DNA from: Aselliscus stoliczkanus
Taxonomy: Eukaryota; Chordata; Mammalia; Chiroptera; Hipposideridae
Length of the DNA: 64,000 nt
Direction: 5' to 3'
NCBI GenBank assembly: GCA_033961575.1
Contig: CM066737.1
Location: 54,164,771-54,228,770, forward strand
The notes under the pieces were generated by a model that did not search any database, was not told the origin of the DNA, and saw only the letters and a program-made list of their open reading frames with translations. The position numbers and the translations under genes were made by a program. Shown here in pieces: positions 1 through 10,845 of this stretch. The stretch's first letter is position 1. The number at the start of each line of letters is the position of its first letter.

Positions 1-849
1 CCTATGTTAGGTGCATAGATGTTTACTAGGGTTATGTCCTCTTGTTGGATTGATCCCTTTATTATTTTGAAGTGTCCTTGTTTGTCCTTTATTATATTCT
101 TCAATTTAAAGTCCATTTTATCTGATATAAGTATCGCTACTCCAGCTGTTTTCTCCACTCCATTTGCATGAAATATTTTACTCCAGTCCTTTACTTTCAG
201 CCTGTATGTGTGTTTTGATCTGGGTGATTCTGTTGGATACAGCATATGCAGTGGTCTTGCTTTCTTATCCATTCAGCCACCCTGTGTCTTTTGATTGGAG
301 CATTTAATACATTTACATTTAATATGATTATTGATAGGTGCATAGTTATTGCCATTTTTTTTTGTTTGTGTTCCTAGTCTTTCTTAGTTAGGTTGTTTTT
401 CTCTTCTGCTTAAAGAAGCCCTTTTGACATTTCCTGCAATGCTGGCTTGGTGGTAATGAATTCCCTTAGCATATTCTTTTCTGGGAAGCTCTTTATCTCT
501 CCTTCAATTTTAAATGGTAACCTTGCTGGATACAGCAATCTGGGTTGTAGGCCTTTATTTTTCATCACTTTGAAAACCTCCTGCCACTCCCTTCTGGCCT
601 GCAAAGTTTCTATAGAAAAGTCAGCTGATAATCTTATGGGGGTGCCCTTGTAAGTAACTTGCTGTCGTTCCCTTGCTGCTTTTAGGATTCTGTCTTAGTC
701 CTTAATCCTTGCCATTTTCACTATAATGTGTGTTGGTGTGGGCCTGTTTGGGATCATCCTGGTTGGAACTCTCTGCACTTCCTGGGCTTGTATTTCAATG
801 TCCTTTGCCAGGTTAGGGAAGTTTTCAGACATTAATACTTGAAATATGT
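1..849 (-). mobile_element. L1 fragment: ORF1 3' end and ORF2 5' end
   Basis: Read on the minus strand, 849 to 410 is the C-terminal part of L1 ORF1p (the conserved run LQARREW..VFK, then NKGLQPRLLYPARL), ending in a stop at 410. After a short spacer ORF2 begins at about 355 (M-A-I-T-M-H-L) and runs off the window through the endonuclease domain. ORF1p is the nucleic-acid chaperone and ORF2p the endonuclease/reverse transcriptase of L1. The reading frames contain stops, so this is a fossil. It is 5'-truncated inside ORF1 at about 850, where a U6/L1 chimera now sits. Confidence 0.9.
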
Positions 850-865
850 TGGTGATCACTTCTTT
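850..865. repeat. Target-site duplication, left copy
   Basis: The 16 bases tggtgatcacttcttt are repeated exactly at 1051-1066, bracketing the U6/L1 chimera. Confidence 0.9.
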
Positions 866-1050
866 CTTTTTTAATTCTTTTATTGTGAGATAAACTTTTT
901 AAAAAAATTAGTTTCAGGTATATAACGCAGTGCAATAGTTATAAAAATTATGGAACACTTCACGAATTTGCGTGTCATCCTTGCACAGGGGCCATGCTAA
1001 TCTTCTCTATATCATTCCAATTTTAGTTTATGTACTGCCAAAGTGAGCAC
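866..1050 (-). mobile_element. U6/L1 3'-end chimeric retroinsertion
   Basis: On the minus strand the insertion reads: full-length U6 snRNA (1050 to about 943), its oligo-U tail, then the last ~50 bases of an L1 3'UTR (TATAACTATTGCACTG...), then an A-rich tail. Exact 16-bp duplications flank it. This is the signature of L1-mediated reverse transcription of a U6/L1 joined template, a class known from primate genomes. The U6 5' end is complete and abuts the TSD directly. Confidence 0.9.
943..1050 (-). pseudogene. RNU6 (pseudogene): U6 snRNA pseudogene
   Basis: The minus strand starts GTGCTCACTTTGGCAGTACA and continues through the conserved core with GAAGATTAGCATGGCCCCTG and GATGACACGCAAATTCG, then ends in an oligo-T tract. 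It differs from canonical U6 at several positions in the 5' stem-loop. There is no sign of the proximal and distal elements expected upstream of a functional U6 gene, because the 5' flank is L1 remnant. It is a retrocopy, not a gene. Confidence 0.93.
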
Positions 1051-1066
1051 TGGTGATCACTTCTTT
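1051..1066. repeat. Target-site duplication, right copy
   Basis: Exact copy of 850-865. Confidence 0.9.
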
Positions 1067-1150
1067 AGGTATATATAGTGTGCTTCTGAAATTAATATAA
1101 TATTGTATGTTAGCTACATTTTAATAACAATATTTAAAAAATAAAATAAA
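1067..1150 (+). mobile_element. L1 3'-end remnant
   Basis: Contains the L1 3'-terminal pattern 'gaaattaatataatattgtatg', then an A-rich end. It lies in the orientation opposite to the flanking L1, so it belongs to an older insertion that formed the target. Confidence 0.6.
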
Positions 1151-1468
1151 AGGAAGTTTCCTTTCCTGTTTATTTTTCAGACATATCAAGTGCCTTTAAA
1201 TTTTGACAGGCTACATCATACAAGCAACTCCAAGGTAACATCTTGAAATGTCAGTAAAGTACTTGGGATGAAAGTGACAAAAATAAATTTTACTATGGTT
1301 CTTGGTGTTTGTGGGAGTCATTTTATTAAACATGCTCTTATATAAAGAAAATTCTACACCTGAGATTTATTTTCCTTTAGGTATATGTTAACTTACTACC
1401 TGGGTAGGTATTACTAGAACATAGTTTCAAATTAAAACTTTTGTAAGGAATGCCAATGTATTGGACAA
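1151..1468. other. No recognised feature
   Basis: AT-rich sequence with no repeat or coding signal that I recognise. Confidence 0.5.
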
Positions 1469-1481
1469 CAGAAAACTATTT

Positions 1482-1871
1482 GTTATAAAGTTTTTTTTAA
1501 AACTTTATTGGGGACAATGTGTTTATTCCAGGAGACATCAGCTCCAAGTCAAGTTGTTGTCCTTCAATCTCCGTTGTGGAGGGCGAAGCTCAGCTCCAAA
1601 TCCAATTGCCATTTTCAATCTAGTTGCAGGGGGCACAGTCCACCATCCTATGTGGGAGTCGAACTGGCAACCTTGTTGATAACAGCATGTGCTCTAACCA
1701 ACTGAGACATCCATCTGCCCACTGGCAGCTCAGAGGCAGCTCAGCTCAATTCATTGTCTTCATTCTATCAATAATCTCATAGGGTGCAGCTCACTGGCCC
1801 ATCTGGGAGTTGAACTGGCAATCCTCTTGCTCAGAGCACATGCTCTAACCAACGAACTCACCCGGCTGCCT
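1482..1871 (-). mobile_element. Dimeric tRNA-derived SINE, long form
   Basis: On the minus strand two successive tRNA-like heads are readable, each with an A-box-like GTTGGTTAGAGC and a B-box-like GGTTCGACTCC or similar. A tail follows with 'gagctgagcttcgccctcc' and a terminal AATAAAGTTTT. The 13-bp duplications cagaaaactattt lie at 1469-1481 and 1872-1884. The two heads make it about 390 bp. Shared short motifs link it to the other SINEs in the window. Confidence 0.85.
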
Positions 1872-1884
1872 CAGAAAACTATTT

Positions 1885-2520
1885 TTTGTTTAGTGATTTT
1901 GTTTTCAACCAAAGAAAAATGGTGTAAGATGACTCATTATTTTTGTTAAAACCACGGAAATGAAAAACTCATTTGGAAATTTTATTTCTTGATGATGCTT
2001 AGAAAGCTTTTACATTATTGTGTATGAATTTGGAAAGATTAGTATTTGTTCTTTATGTTAATGTTATTTTGGACAGGAAAGGTTTAACTCAGAAAGCTTG
2101 GATTGTTCAAACCAAGCACACTAGAAAGAAAGGCCTATCTTAAATACAGTGGTGACACACATGACTAACAAAGGCTGGTTGCTAAATTCAGCAAAGATAC
2201 AAGGGTGTTTTTAAATGGTGAAATTCCCAGGAATAATATGAGCAGGGCCCATTGAGGCATTCTAAGATAACTGAAATGCTGTCAGTGCTTACCCCTGGAA
2301 ATAAGGAAGAAACACAGCACCTGCTTTTTGGTTGTATGGTGTTTTTTGTTTTGTTTTGTTTTGTTTTGTTTAATTTTGCAGGATGCATATTCCATAGAGC
2401 TATCTGTAAAAATGCTGTATTTGAATGGGGACCTGAACAACATTGGCTGAAGTGTAAAATGTTATGGGTCAGTCAGTGCCTTTCAGCCCTTATGATACAC
2501 ACTCAGATATGATTTTGGAA
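1885..2520. other. Unrecognised interval with a (TTTTG)n tract
   Basis: A (TTTTG) simple repeat lies at about 2343-2371. The stretch at about 1905-1990 weakly resembles 25010-25090 (shared 'ttttcaaccaaagaa' and 'actcatttgg'), which may be an old low-copy repeat. No open frame here looks like a gene. Confidence 0.4.
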
Positions 2521-4313
2521 GTATCTGCAACTTGCATTTATTCAGGCTGGACCTAATGGCAAAGCCCAGGAGTGCTGCTCAGCAGTGACCACTGGAATTT
2601 TGGACCAGGAAGTTTACAGACATGGAAGTACACTACACACTGTTTGAGAGACAATTATTGATTTGCTATTGGACACTTGTTGAAACTACACCTATGACTG
2701 CAGAACGTTCAATGATCTTGAAACCATTACCTATAATCAGACTTAGGTAATGTCTAATAAGGAAGACAGTGCCCAGAAGAAACATGCTACTGAAGAATGC
2801 ACGGATATACTCAATGTGTTCATAATTAAGGAAGTTCTTTTCCCTTAGGCCAACTTTGGAATTACTTGAGGAACAGCTACATCCTATTGCCAAATGGATG
2901 GTTCTATGCAGAACTCTCAATTGACCAACAAATAGCTGTTTGGTTTATGGACATTAGTTACAAATGGAATAGGAAGCATCCTATTTGGAAGGCTGTTGCT
3001 TTATAATCTGGAAAAACTCTGTAGAAGATAAGAATAAATGAGCTCAATGGCTGAACTGCATGCTCTTTTCCTTGTAGGGATGAAAGTGTTAACAATAAAA
3101 AAAAGCCTGGATTTATTCTGACACATTGGTGGGATAGATAGAATAGGGAGGTGGCCAATGGACTGGCCATATGGTCAGATAGATGGACAATGGAAATTTA
3201 GACTATTAAAGCATTACTGCATGTATCACAGCCCTTTGGAAATCAGCTGGAGAAATAAAATGCACGTTGAAGAATTTCCTTCCAAATCAGAAGGTGATTA
3301 GAATAATCAAATGGACATCCTGGAGCAGTTGTTTGAGGTGGCCACCTGGGTCCATAAAATGAGTGGACATGGAGTAGCAGCTGCAATTCAGAGATGGGCT
3401 GATCATCCGTATATTCCACTTGGGCCTTCTGAGGCATAAAAAGCCAGCAAGAACTACACTGTCTTCCAGCCAAGAGTCAAAAACTACAAATGGATATGGT
3501 TCACATTCTCTGGGGGGAAAGACCCCACACATAGCTTTCACATAAATTACATCAGATTACTACTTGTCACCCCAGGAGGCGATACATAGGTCCTGACAAG
3601 AATAAATATTTATTGTGGACTAGGCTTTGCATACCAGTGGTAGAGGCAAATTTTCAAAACTCTATAAAGGATTAGAACAGAAGATAGTGTAGCAATTTCG
3701 ACCAGCAAGTTACATTTCTTCAGACCAAAGATCACATTTTATAGTCCATAGGGTCCAACAGTGATCCAAGAAATATCGTATCAAGTGGACATATCATATT
3801 TCATACCATCCTCAGAGTACTGATTTGATAGAGGATTGAAACAGACGATTGAAACACCAGTTATCTAAAATGAGTGGCAATAAAGCCATGAAAGGTTAAT
3901 TATACATCTTCATGAATGTGAGCTCTCATTCAATGTGAGAAGGGGACAAGGGAGGATCCCCACTTGGTAGATTCCTCTGTATTTCTGGGGTATTTAATGA
4001 AAAGAAAGTAGGGGATAATGCTGATACAACTGTATAATACTTCCCCAAATCAACCCAACTTTCTTTTTTCCTACCTGATTCAGTGATCCTGGGACAAAGT
4101 CTGCAGGTGTCATATACAGGGATGATATTTAATCAAGAACCTGTAATGATACCTTTAAACCTTTATGCCAGTATTCCTAAGAGTCTGGTGGAGTGGACTA
4201 TACCTTCACTTCATCTAGAAAAAATGGAGTTGACAGTGAATGCAGCTGTATTGCCTCATGGTGAAGAAAGCTCACTAGTTGTGTACTTACGTGATCCTAT
4301 CCTATATGAATGA
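2521..4313 (+). pseudogene. Decayed class I ERV pol (RNase H to integrase)
   Basis: Short translated blocks in several + strand frames look like retroviral pol. An RNase H-type stretch lies near 2940-3180, where 'AQWAELHA' is readable around 3036-3063. Integrase-like blocks lie near 3380-3900, with a 'GFGFA'-like run near 3620, and a further block ends at 4313. Stops and frameshifts are frequent, so no product is possible. The order RNase H then integrase, followed downstream by an LTR at about 6190 in the same orientation, supports one old provirus. Assignment to class I (gamma-like) rests on recall of domain style. An ERVL-like origin is the main alternative. Confidence 0.6.
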
Positions 4314-4462
4314 GAACACACTAAGTTGCTCCTTAGATGGAAACTGTTGAGATTAGGCACTTGGTAGACTGGTATTGGTGCTGATGATCTGGATCAACAC
4401 AATGGCTGAACCTAACATTCCTTCCACATTTGGAAAACATTTGGATAAAAATCAATGAAAAA
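4314..4462. other. ERV internal sequence, product not assignable
   Basis: Continues the provirus up to the SINE. No conserved motif is readable. Confidence 0.35.
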
Positions 4463-4925
4463 TAGGGCCAGCCGAGTGGTGCATTGGTTAAGAACTTGCT
4501 TGGGATGCCAGCGGCCCCAGTTTGGATCCCACATACAAGGGCCAGTGACACTGCCCTCTACAGCTAACAGCAGCACCACCTGGAGCTGGGTTGCGCAAGC
4601 CCCAGTGATGGTATAGGCTGCAGCCCCCACTGCAGTGGGCTGCCATAGGCTACAGTGAGTGGCCGGCAGCCACTGTGGGTGGTGGGCAGCCAGCGGGAAC
4701 TGCCAATAGCTACAGTGAGCGACCATCCATAGGCCGGCGACTGATATGCCTCATCCGGGAAGAGTGCAATGACTATACCAACATGGATACCAACAAGATA
4801 CCAGTGAAGCAAAGTCCTCTGCAACTAGACTGAAGAATAAATAGACAGCAACTTGTCTGTTCCCCTCCCCCAATTCCCCAAGGCTGTTCCCCTCCCTCAA
4901 TTCCCCAATAAAAATCTTTTTTTAA
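4463..4925 (+). mobile_element. Long-form tRNA-derived SINE
   Basis: Begins gggccagccgagtggtgc (tRNA-like head with B box 'gtttggatccc') and continues through 'gacactgccctctacagcta' and a GC-rich body of short repeats. It ends with 'cttgtctgttcccctccc' and AATAAAAATCTTTTTTTAAA. The 16-bp duplications aaaatcaatgaaaaat are at 4447-4462 and 4926-4941. It interrupts the ERV. Confidence 0.92.
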
Positions 4926-5491
4926 AAAATCAATGAAAAATGAAGAAAAGGAGTAATAGAAATTGAGGTTAAAGGAATGGTTAAATGTATTATAGAATAA
5001 AGGAAATCCAATATTACATTGGTGTCTCGAGAGAGGCTTGGAGCAAGAAAATGATATTGTTTCTTAGCAGTTATATGCTAATGCTCCAAGGTGAAATCAC
5101 ATTTTTCCAAGACCACTCCTGCTTTTTGAATTTGACAAGGTCAAATGGAACCCTGGAAATCTGAGTGGCATTGCTCTGGGAGACATTTTGGATATGCCAT
5201 ATGATGAAATGTGTCCAACAGTGAATGACTGAGTGGAACTCTCGTAATTTGCCAGTATCTTTTGACTCCTATTTTTCAGGTGGAATCTACTACAAAAGAT
5301 ATAATTTGTGAGGGAATTTCCAGGAAGCATTCCCTGCTGGGTGATTTGATTGGTCCATGCAGTATATAGCTCCTGGCAGACTAATTACTGTGTTACTATA
5401 AACTTTGGTGATCAATAATTAGAAAGGTGCCTGGTTATAATGGATGAAATGCAGCAGTGGTATTTCTAACATCTCACAGTGTATTGTGCAA

Positions 5492-5541
<50 letters not shown>
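5492..5541. repeat. (TA)n microsatellite
   Basis: About 50 bases of uninterrupted TA. Predicted peptides made of YI repeats here are artefacts. Confidence 0.98.
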
Positions 5542-5543
<2 letters not shown>

Positions 5544-5625
5544 CTCTTGTTTTTGTGGATGGAAAGTTATTTAACAGAATAGTCAACAGAAATGGATTTC
5601 TGATGGGAATAAAACAGTGGGCATC

Positions 5626-5714
5626 GGGCTGGCCGAGTGGCGCTGTGGTTAAGCGCTGGCTTGGGAAGCCAGCGACCGCGGTTCGGTCCCACATATGAGG
5701 GCCAAAGAAAAACC
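5626..5714 (+). mobile_element. Short head-only SINE
   Basis: tRNA-like head 'gggctggccgagtggcgctg', a perfect hairpin 'gctggcttgggaagccagc', B box 'ggttcggtccc' and 'catatgagggcc', then a short A-rich end. The duplications acagtgggcatc lie at 5614-5625 and 5715-5726. Confidence 0.93.
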
Positions 5715-6189
5715 ACAGTGGGCATCACATGACAAGTTCTAATTTGGAATGACCCCAACTTGAGCAACTGCCTTAGTTAAGTAAGTCATATGACAATACT
5801 GACATGATGATCAAATGCGTTGGGAGACTGCTTGGGTGAAAGCTTTCTTAGGATATAATACTGATAGGAAATGACTGGACTGAGGAAGAGCTGAATTTAG
5901 CTAATCATCAGCTGTATATTCTATGTTAAATACTTCAGAAAAAGTTTATTACAAGATACAAATAATGATAGATTGAAGTGGAAATCAGTAATCAGATTAG
6001 TATAAAATATGAAAGCATTTTCTTTTATAGGATGGATTTGTCATTTCATTAAATATGTTCCTTCCCCACACTGGCTTCTCCAACTGTTGGGCAGATCCAT
6101 GTTGATATTATTATTGCTGTATCTGTCATATAAATGCTATACTAAATGCAGATGCATGAAAAATATGATAATTTTGCTGTAAAAAGCCC

Positions 6190-6775
6190 AAAACTGAGAG
6201 TCAGGGGAGCTGACTGAGTTGGAAAGGATTATCTCAGCCAGTCTGATTTTCTTAAACACTGCATATTCTGAAGGATGGACTGTCTTTTGAACCAGTCTTT
6301 GACTAACTCCTGAGAAATAATCTCTGCCTATTGGATTGGAATATTCTACCTGATAAATTTCTTTTGTAGGCCAGATAAGTTTATAATTGATGGTAAAGAC
6401 CTATTTTGGATCTGGAATGGGGAGAGGGGCATGGGTCTGAGTAGGTAGAGTCAGTCACATGCCTGTGTAACTTACTGCACCAATATGTCTGGATACCTAA
6501 ATATCCTTGGTTGGCAACACTTCACATGTGCTTTCACACATTGTTGCTGGGAGGATTTAAGCATGTCCCATGTGCAAATCCACTGGGAAGGGACACGTGG
6601 AAGCTTGAGCCTGGTTTCTCCTGGACTTTGTCCCATTTCCTTTTACCTTTCATATTTTGATTTATTTGACCTGAAGTTTCATTGCAATAAACTATAGCTA
6701 TATGCATAACAGCTTTTTAAAAAATTATCTTGAGTCCTTAGAGCAAATGATTCAGCATGAGGGTGAAACCAGTTG
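6190..6775 (+). repeat. ERV 3' LTR (class I-like)
   Basis: Ends in the arrangement typical of mammalian LTRs: a C/T-rich stretch, AATAAA at 6686-6691, then 'cataacagctt' and a closing segment 'gagtccttagagcaaatgattc..catgagggtg'. This resembles LTR 3' ends I remember from class I and related elements. The position directly after the pol/env remnant in the same orientation supports it. Boundaries are approximate and no matching 5' LTR is present in the window. Confidence 0.6.
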
Positions 6776-7683
6776 TGTATTTAAGCATAAATACGTGGTA
6801 GGAAATTTAAGTCAAGATAAGTTGAGATATTTGGTTATTTCTGAAAGTAGCAAAACTTTGAGAATTTGGGGATAGTTTAATATAGGTAGGTGATATTGAG
6901 TTTCATGTACTAATGGTCAAAGATAACTAAAAGAAGGGAGAAAGGAAGTGAGAAACATGTGTTTGTTGGGGGAGAAAGAGGTCAGGGTAGGAGGAGGGAA
7001 GAATGGAGGGAAAAGGGGAGAGGGAAAAAGAGAGTGAAAGGGAGGACTGGGAGTATGACATTGCTGTGGGTATATAAAATGAAATGAAGTCACTAGAATT
7101 TTATATACATATTTGGTAATAGACGACAAATTGAGAAAGGGCCATTGGTTGTTTTGACAGTTCATTTAGACATGTTGTGCAAGATATTTTCCTACTATAT
7201 GTTATATTAAGCATGCATAATTTTTATAAGAAAAAAACACTTATATTTTGAAGATTGTAGAAAATAAAGCATCCATATGATTTACACTTTCTAAGTAATA
7301 TACATATAAACAATAAAGTAGTTTAAAAATTATAAAAATTTTAAAAGTACTTACTAAAAGACAAAGAATCTGGAAGTAGAAAGGCTCAAATATTAACAAC
7401 AATATTTTAAATTCTTTATTATTATTTTTTAGCACTTTCAGTGAGCATTGTTTTGCTGATAAATACTGACAAGAGATGCCTGCCTACTTTGGTGGTTGAT
7501 TGACCTAAATTCCCAGGTGGTTGCTCCATACTCCACCTCTGTGATATTGGGAAATAAGCAATTCTCCCTCAGGTGCCTATTCCTCAGATTTGGCATAATC
7601 AGTCCTGCCTTTTGCCACTCTTCTTTTGTTTTATCTCTCTTAAAAAATGAACATATGTGATGCTTTTATATTTGTATTCTTTT
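6776..7683. other. Unrecognised interval with a purine-rich tract
   Basis: 6925-7055 is a GA-rich low-complexity run on the + strand. The rest is AT-rich with no recognised repeat. Apparent proline/serine-rich minus-strand frames over the GA tract come from base composition. Confidence 0.5.
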
Positions 7684-7762
7684 TAAAAATCATTTTATTG
7701 TGCGAATTGGTGGTGGGGGTTTGTCACCTTGACGGGCAAAAAGTATAACTATATTTGTATCC
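7684..7762 (+). mobile_element. Small L1 3'UTR fragment
   Basis: 'ggtgggggtttgtcacctt' followed by 'gggcaaaaagtataactat' matches the 3'UTR tail pattern seen in the younger L1 copies (for example near 38235-38270). Confidence 0.55.
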
Positions 7763-9010
7763 TTTTATTACTGAAGAACATAACTTTTACAATTCACTGG
7801 CCATTGTCTTTTTAATGTTTTCTTATTTGGGAATTGAGGGTATGCAATGAATCACATTTTGCCTCACCATGCAGCTGTGAAAAAGTTTAGATAAACATCT
7901 AAATATTTAACTGCTGACAATTTAAATGCTAACAAAAGGAGAACAGCATTTCCAGACTGGAATCTATAATGCTCTCCTGGATCGTGGGCACCATATATTA
8001 CTAGAAATAACCTTGGACATTTTGACACCTTTATTTATGCTTGACATTCCTGATGAAACACAGTGCATGTTTGTGGAACCTAATCCACCCTTGCATTGAA
8101 GAGATGTTGATATTTGTCTTTTTGTCAGAAAAGTAGTGGGGAAGCAGGCTAAGGAAAATGTTTACACCCACAAACTGTATAAGTAGCAGAGCCACATTAC
8201 AAACTCAGATAATTTAGTGAATGATCCTCTGGTTGGAAATAGTAAAACTACCTCAGTATTTTACATCCATGAAAAAACTATAGCAGCTGGAATGTGGATC
8301 ATAATATCTCCCTTGTTTACTGCCTCACAGATAAACTGTTGCATACTGTCCTTCACGTATATACAAGTGTGCCTGTGTCCCACCTGGCCTATTTCAGTGT
8401 GTCGCAAGAAGAGGGTCACAGCTTCTTGCATAAGAGACCCCAGGATTAATGACAAAGAGGATTTTCTCTTTGCTTCTTAATTCTGAGATGAACTGCATTA
8501 TAGAGCAGTTGTGCCCCTCTAAGCTGAATACCTATGTGTGACAGAAGCCGTCTATATATGAGTACACTGATAACTTTGTGTGCTCCTTGTCCATACTCAT
8601 TAAATTCCTTTTTAAATTTCTTAATCTATCATATCTTATGAGTCATATAGCTAAACACCCTTATCCACTGACAGTGTGTAGATTCCAGCACTGATTGAGG
8701 AAAGCATATTCCAAAATGTCACTGACTGAAATTCATTGAACAGTAACTGCCAACACAGGACAATCTGTGGGAGTTCAATCTCTCAACAGGACTCTTTTAC
8801 TTCTTCCTATTATCTTCATCTATGATTTTGCATATATTGATCTGTTTGTTTTGGCTCAGACATTAACTCCATGTGAGACTTGCCTTCCTCTGTATGTGGT
8901 GGGTTTGATATCTCTGCCTTCACCTACTATGATGTTTATTCAAAGTATCCTGAGGGTTCATGGGCATTCCACCCACATATGCAGACTTACCGTCATGACA
9001 GCCTTATTAC
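7763..9010. other. No recognised feature
   Basis: Unique-looking sequence. The longest open frames (87-93 codons at 8217-8480 and 8767-9048) show no family motif. The second runs into a SINE, which argues against it being a conserved gene. Confidence 0.45.
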
Positions 9011-9021
9011 AAGAGTGTCTC

Positions 9022-9125
9022 GGGCTGGCTGAGTGGCACGGTGGTTAAGTGCTGGCTTGGGAAGCCAGCAGTCCTGGTTCAGGTCCCACATATGAGGGCC
9101 AGTGACACGGCCCTCAAAAAAAAAA
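9022..9125 (+). mobile_element. Short head-only SINE
   Basis: Same head as 5626-5714, with the 'gctggcttgggaagccagc' hairpin and 'cccacatatgagggcc', and a poly-A tail. The near-identical duplications aagagtgtct and aagagtatct are at 9011-9020 and 9126-9135. Confidence 0.92.
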
Positions 9126-9135
9126 AAGAGTATCT

Positions 9136-10009
9136 ATGATCACGATGTATTGTTATCAAAGGAAAAAAAAACCCTTTCCCATATATTGCTTTTGCCCTTG
9201 TGTTCTGTATAGAGTCATCACAATGTCAGGTTCTGACATCTTTTCTTCTTCCTTCATTCAATTGTAGCAATGTGAGTCACATGTGAAACTTTGAGGTCTG
9301 GTATGATTCTGATGCTCTAATGATAAATGTAATGTGTCATCAGAAATATATATTCATCTAGTGGCTCAAGAGCCTGGGGAATTTCTTCTCGCCTGGGGTT
9401 GTGGTGACTTATGCCTGGAGGGTGAGGTAATAAACCAGTGTTAGGAACTGACAGGACCTTCTGTGCATCAGGGTCTGCTACCAGAAATACCCGTGACACA
9501 ACTTTAGTAACACTGAGTGTGTGTTTCTACTGGCCAATGGAGGCAAACAGTGCGAGCCCTCTTGACACGGAAGTCAGTCCTGAGACACTCAGTGAAGTGC
9601 ATCTCTGATGCCTCCTCCCTATCACTGAATGCAGGGGCCAAGTGTGGGAACTGAGTATTGGAGGTAATTTTGGAGGCTTGTGGATGTTGGCATTCCTTCA
9701 GGACCATGCATGCGGTATTGTCCATTCTAAGTTCATCCTCACAGAGGGTCTGATGGGAAATCTGAGCCTATAAACAGTCCTAAACTGTCTCTATTACCAT
9801 TGTTTGAAAAGTTTGTTCTATGAAATGCTTACTATTTATTAGTTGCTAGTGTGTTCCTTAATGTGATTTTGTTCATTTGTTAGTTGGAGTGGCTGACTTA
9901 CCTCTAAGCTATGAATCTGACTCTGATAGCGAATGTATATATCCCAGTTTCCATACAGTGCAACACTAATGCAGAAAATATGGTAACATTTTGGTTTTTA
10001 TGACAACTC
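9136..10009. other. Unrecognised interval
   Basis: The stretch 9230-9760 is less AT-rich than its surroundings and holds two short minus-strand frames (60 and 73 codons) back to back. I do not recognise either. An AATAAA occurs on the + strand at about 9429. It could be a decayed LTR or pseudogene, but nothing decides it. Confidence 0.35.
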
Positions 10010-10022
10010 TCTATGCTATTGT
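10010..10022. repeat. Target-site duplication, left copy
   Basis: tctatgctattgt, repeated exactly at 13139-13151. It defines the limits of the internally deleted L1. Confidence 0.88.
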
Positions 10023-10727
10023 GTTTTTTTGTTGTGTTTTTTTTGTTTTTAATTTAATCTTATTTTATTTTTAATTAGCTTCAGATGTACAACACAGTGC
10101 AATACTTATACTTTTTACCCCTCAAAGTGACAACCCCCTTCCCCCAATTCTCCCCCCCACTCCTCCCCCCATATCATACTATGTATTACAATTCCTTTGA
10201 CTCCCTTCCACCGTGTAATCCACATCCCGTGACTATCTATATATTCAATTACAGTTGGAATACAATATTATACAACATCAATTTCAGGTATACAGTGCAG
10301 TGATCAAGCGTCTACTCCATCCATGAAGTGGTCTCCCTCACAAGACATGTGACCATCTGAAATCCCACAAAATTTTTACAACATTATTATATTCCCCGAA
10401 CTGTCTTTCATATCCCTGTGACAATACTGTAGATACTTATTTATGCTGTCTAATGCCTTCCCCTTCTCTCTCATCCCCACTCCCCCTCCCAACTAGCAAC
10501 CCTGTTTTTCCTCTATATCTATGAGACTGTTTCTGTGTCCTTTGCTCATTCATTCAGTTTTTCAAATTCCACATTATAAGTGAGATCATATTGTATTTCT
10601 CTTTCTCCTACTGACTTATTTAACTTAACATAATAGTCTCTAGGTCCATCCATATTGCTGCAAATGGTATGATTTCTTTCTTTATAACAGAGTAGTACTC
10701 CATTGTATAAATGTATCACAGTTTCTT

Positions 10728-10834
10728 TCTTTTTTTTTTTTAGGGCAATGTCACTGGCCCTCATATGGGGGACCAGAACAGGGGCAGCTGGCTTCCCAAG
10801 CCAGCGCTTAACCACTGCGTCACTCGGTTGACCC
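10728..10834 (-). mobile_element. Short head-only SINE
   Basis: Antisense copy with 'cactggccctcatatggggg' and 'ggcttcccaagccagcgc'. Duplications cacagtttctt at 10717-10727 and 10835-10845 show it inserted into the L1 3' region. Confidence 0.92.
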
Positions 10835-10845
10835 CACAGTTTCTT

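Larger units (their letters stand above)
4942..6185 (+). pseudogene. ERV internal remnant, probable env region
   Basis: Lies between the pol remnant and the LTR, where env is expected. No open frame or definite env motif survives. A hydrophobic, membrane-anchor-like stretch is suggested near 6090-6130. The assignment rests mainly on position. A (TA)n tract and a short SINE are inserted in it. Confidence 0.35.

Noticed and set aside
943..1050. Functional U6 gene
   Set aside because: TSD-flanked, fused to L1, substitutions in conserved positions and no upstream promoter elements.
5419..5698. Open frames rich in YI/IY repeats at 5419-5698, 20195-20634, 24568-24810 and 59189-59677
   Set aside because: They translate (TA)n microsatellites and have no flanking coding signal.
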